From Hathewaya limosa (GTDB lineage Bacteria; Bacillota; Clostridia; Clostridiales; Clostridiaceae), in assembly GCF_030815255.1 (NCBI RefSeq), contig NZ_JAUSWN010000009.1, positions 50,169 to 114,168 on the forward strand: a stretch of 64,000 nt of DNA, given 5' to 3'. Both the position numbers and the translations under genes were made by a program. The notes beneath the pieces are model-generated. The model ran no database searches, had not been told where the DNA came from, and saw only the letters and a program-made list of their open reading frames with translations. Below are positions 61,992 to 64,000 of the stretch, piece after piece. Position 1 is the first letter of the stretch. Each line of letters opens with the position of its first letter.

Positions 61992-63900
61992 TAATATTAT
62001 TTTGCGTAAGTTAGAAACATTTCCTATTACTTTAATAATATTAATATGTTTTTTATTAACTATAACTTATTTAGAAACTTCCACTATAATTAATACTTAT
62101 CATATAATACAAAGAACTTCAAATGAATTATCAAATTTTAAAAACGAAATAAATAATTTAGATATTCTAGAAAACTCAGATAACCCTATATATATTAACT
62201 ATGATTTTTGGTTGAAAGAATGCGCTAAAGTTGCTAATGTAAGTATTTATAATGAATTTAATAATTTAAAAATATTATCTTCAAAATCTCAAAAACAACT
62301 AAATGAATTAAGTAAAACCTTTAAATTAACTATAAAAGATATTCAATATGATGATTTAGTAAAATACATAATAATAGATAAATCAAAAAAAACTTTTATA
62401 ACAAACGACATCCAAGATTTATCACTTATAGAAAAGAATATAGAAAGATATAAGGAACAAAATGGAGAATTATTTAAATATATAAGTTCCAAGGGTAAAT
62501 GGTATCATATAACTTACGATTCTAACATTTCTCCTGCCTATAAGTATTTAAAAAATTATTCTTTTAACATTACAAATAGTAGTAGATATGTAGAAGCTTA
62601 TTGGTTTCCTAAAGAATATAAGATTACAAAACAAAGTAAAAATGTATTATCTAATTTTATGCTTAATAAAAGAAATTCAATAAAAAACAATATAAATACA
62701 GCAGAAATGCACCTTTTAAATGATAAAAAATCTCTAAATCTTCATATTGCAAAATTAGGTGTAATTATTTTGCTGATACTTAGTATATTATATATTTTGT
62801 TTAAATTAGATCTTAAAAACATTATTGAAAATTTTAAAAATGGCTATCTTTATAGTTCCTTTACATATATAATCAATTGGTTTGAAAATAGAAATACTTT
62901 ATTTAAAATAATCATATATGTATTTTTATTATCTTTAACTTTATTGATTATAGCTATTTTTTTATTTAGTAATTGTACTAGTAAATTTAAACTAATTCTT
63001 TTTATATGGATTCTCTTCAATATTTGCTATACATTACCTAAATTCATAAAGTTTTGTCTTTACATAGACAAGATCCATAGAGGAACCTTAGAAATAACTA
63101 ATGGAAATTTAGAATACGTGATTCCTGAAATAGGTGATAAAAAGCTTAGTTCTTTAGCACAGAATATCAATAAGTTAAATAAAGGTTTTAAAGTCTCTAT
63201 TGAGGATCAAATAAAAAATGAAAAATTAAAAAGTGAATTAGTAGCTAATGTTTCACATGACTTAAAAACACCTCTTACTTCTATAATAAATTATACTGAT
63301 ATACTTTTAAAAAAAGATATAGAAGAAGAAAAAAAAGAGGAGTATCTACAAATTTTAAACAGAAAAAGTTTAAAGCTTAAAACTCTTATTGAAGACCTTT
63401 TTGAAGTTTCAAAAATGAATAGTGGTAAGTTAAAACTTGAAAAAAATAAGGTTAATGTAGTAGAACTCTTAAATCAATCTATTGCCGAATATTCAGATAC
63501 TGATGTCTATAGTAGTAAAAATTTAAACTTTATATTAAATACTTTTCAGCCTGTTATAGATATGAATTTAGATGGTCATAGAATGTCCCGTGTTTTTGAA
63601 AATTTAATAAATAATGCCTTAAAATATTCTTTAAAAAATTCTCGTGTTTTTGTAGACATAGACAATATAAAAAAAGGTATTAAAATTATATTTAAAAACA
63701 CTTCATTTTATCCCCTTGATTTTGATAAAAAAGATATTTTAGAAAGATTTACTCGTGGTGATAAATCAAGAAATTCTAATATAGAAGGAAATGGTCTTGG
63801 ACTTGCTATAGCTAAAAGTATAGTGGAATTACATGGTGGTATAATGTATATTGATTTCGATGGTGATTTATTTAAGGTTATAATTGAATTATACTATTGA
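61966..63900 (+). CDS. Large membrane sensor histidine kinase
   Basis: A 644-residue kinase with an N-terminal helix (about 18-40), an extracellular region of about 210 residues, several further helices (about 260-280, 310-335, 340-365), then the phospho-acceptor NVSHDLKTPLTSIINY, N box VFENLINNALKYS and G2 GNGLGLAIAKSI. The G1 motif is degenerate. The frame overlaps the regulator. An AAGGTGG is best placed for GTG 61966 or TTG 61969, both inside the regulator's last codons, so translation is coupled. A start further downstream is not excluded. The multi-helix arrangement differs from the simple two-helix kinase at 24.5 kb. Confidence 0.88.
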   Translation: MLDIKSKNNNIILRKLETFPITLIILICFLLTITYLETSTIINTYHIIQRTSNELSNFKNEINNLDILENSDNPIYINYDFWLKECAKVANVSIYNEFNNLKILSSKSQKQLNELSKTFKLTIKDIQYDDLVKYIIIDKSKKTFITNDIQDLSLIEKNIERYKEQNGELFKYISSKGKWYHITYDSNISPAYKYLKNYSFNITNSSRYVEAYWFPKEYKITKQSKNVLSNFMLNKRNSIKNNINTAEMHLLNDKKSLNLHIAKLGVIILLILSILYILFKLDLKNIIENFKNGYLYSSFTYIINWFENRNTLFKIIIYVFLLSLTLLIIAIFLFSNCTSKFKLILFIWILFNICYTLPKFIKFCLYIDKIHRGTLEITNGNLEYVIPEIGDKKLSSLAQNINKLNKGFKVSIEDQIKNEKLKSELVANVSHDLKTPLTSIINYTDILLKKDIEEEKKEEYLQILNRKSLKLKTLIEDLFEVSKMNSGKLKLEKNKVNVVELLNQSIAEYSDTDVYSSKNLNFILNTFQPVIDMNLDGHRMSRVFENLINNALKYSLKNSRVFVDIDNIKKGIKIIFKNTSFYPLDFDKKDILERFTRGDKSRNSNIEGNGLGLAIAKSIVELHGGIMYIDFDGDLFKVIIELYY

Positions 63901-63910
63901 TAAATAAGGG

Positions 63911-63939
63911 GCTGTCGCACTAAAAAATAGTGCGACAGC
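63911..63939 (+). terminator. Terminator of the two-component operon
   Basis: GCTGTCGCACTA pairs perfectly with TAGTGCGACAGC (12 bp, 5-nt A loop), then TTTTTG. It is GC-rich against the AT background. Confidence 0.9.
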
Positions 63940-63954
63940 TTTTTGCGTAAAAAA

Positions 63955-63986
63955 TAAATCTCCCACTCGAAAGAGTGAAAGATTTA
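63955..63986. repeat. Second hairpin with GAAA tetraloop at the window edge
   Basis: CACTC-GAAA-GAGTG forms a GNRA-closed stem, and TAAATCT with AGATTTA continues it across a 2x2 internal loop. It lies 15 bases after the terminator. Its role is unclear and it may belong to a repeated element continuing outside the window. Confidence 0.45.
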
Positions 63987-64000
63987 TAGTAAAATTAATA

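Noticed and set aside
1..64000. Mobile elements, CRISPR arrays, tRNA or rRNA genes
   Set aside because: No transposase or integrase, no regularly spaced repeats, and no cloverleaf or rRNA-like GC-rich block was found on either strand.

Overview
The window is AT-rich, densely coded DNA from a Gram-positive, anaerobic, endospore-forming bacterium, almost certainly Clostridium sensu stricto. The evidence is a GerKA/KC/KB germinant receptor operon, PdaA, rubrerythrin, thioredoxin without an obvious NADPH-type reductase, clostripain proteases, a lipoteichoic-acid synthase homologue and strong GGAGG-type ribosome sites with many TTG/GTG starts. The three clostripain genes suggest a proteolytic species (C. 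botulinum/C. novyi-like), but species cannot be fixed from the sequence alone. I see no rRNA, tRNA, CRISPR array or insertion sequence.

Layout. 1-6.3 kb: RNA methyltransferase (cut by the window edge), M3 oligopeptidase, and a glycan block (GT2, GtrA, DUF6311-like membrane protein). 6.6-18 kb: transporters (purine permease, MgtC, amino-acid permease, MATE with a divergent MerR regulator, DHA2-type MFS), ExoIII and a PLP decarboxylase. 18-23.7 kb: an amidohydrolase/EamA/M20 peptidase operon and an ArsR-thioredoxin-thioredoxin reductase operon. 23.9-32 kb: a two-component system with lipoprotein, asparagine synthetase, acyltransferase and LTA synthase. 32-34 kb: flavodoxin-like reductase and a small sulfite-reductase-like gene followed by two tandem HesB-like genes, each interrupted by one in-frame UGA. 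34-39.4 kb: three tandem clostripains. 39.6-52 kb: two tandem MCPs, a fluoride-riboswitch-controlled antiporter, an RNase III-like protein, a DEAD-box helicase, cold-shock protein, an [FeFe]-hydrogenase/MCP fusion and a third MCP. 52-58.2 kb: a decayed DinG-like helicase fragment, a frameshifted gene and the ger operon. 58.4-64 kb: PdaA, rubrerythrin, an NlpC/P60-like protein and a second two-component system.

The most interesting object is the 32.7-34.1 kb operon. Two paralogous HesB-like ORFs carry UGA at the same conserved position, and each has a hairpin with an identical UGGAU apical loop starting exactly 26 nt after the UGA. This is what bacterial selenocysteine insertion looks like, and ordinary gene calling misses both genes. 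Other notable points are the [FeFe]-hydrogenase-like chemotaxis receptor with an altered proton-relay position, a textbook MerR 19-bp-spacer promoter, a fluoride riboswitch with its terminator, a thioredoxin reductase lacking NADPH motifs, hairpins that cover the ribosome sites of asnB and the csp gene, and a poly-T frameshift next to the ger operon.
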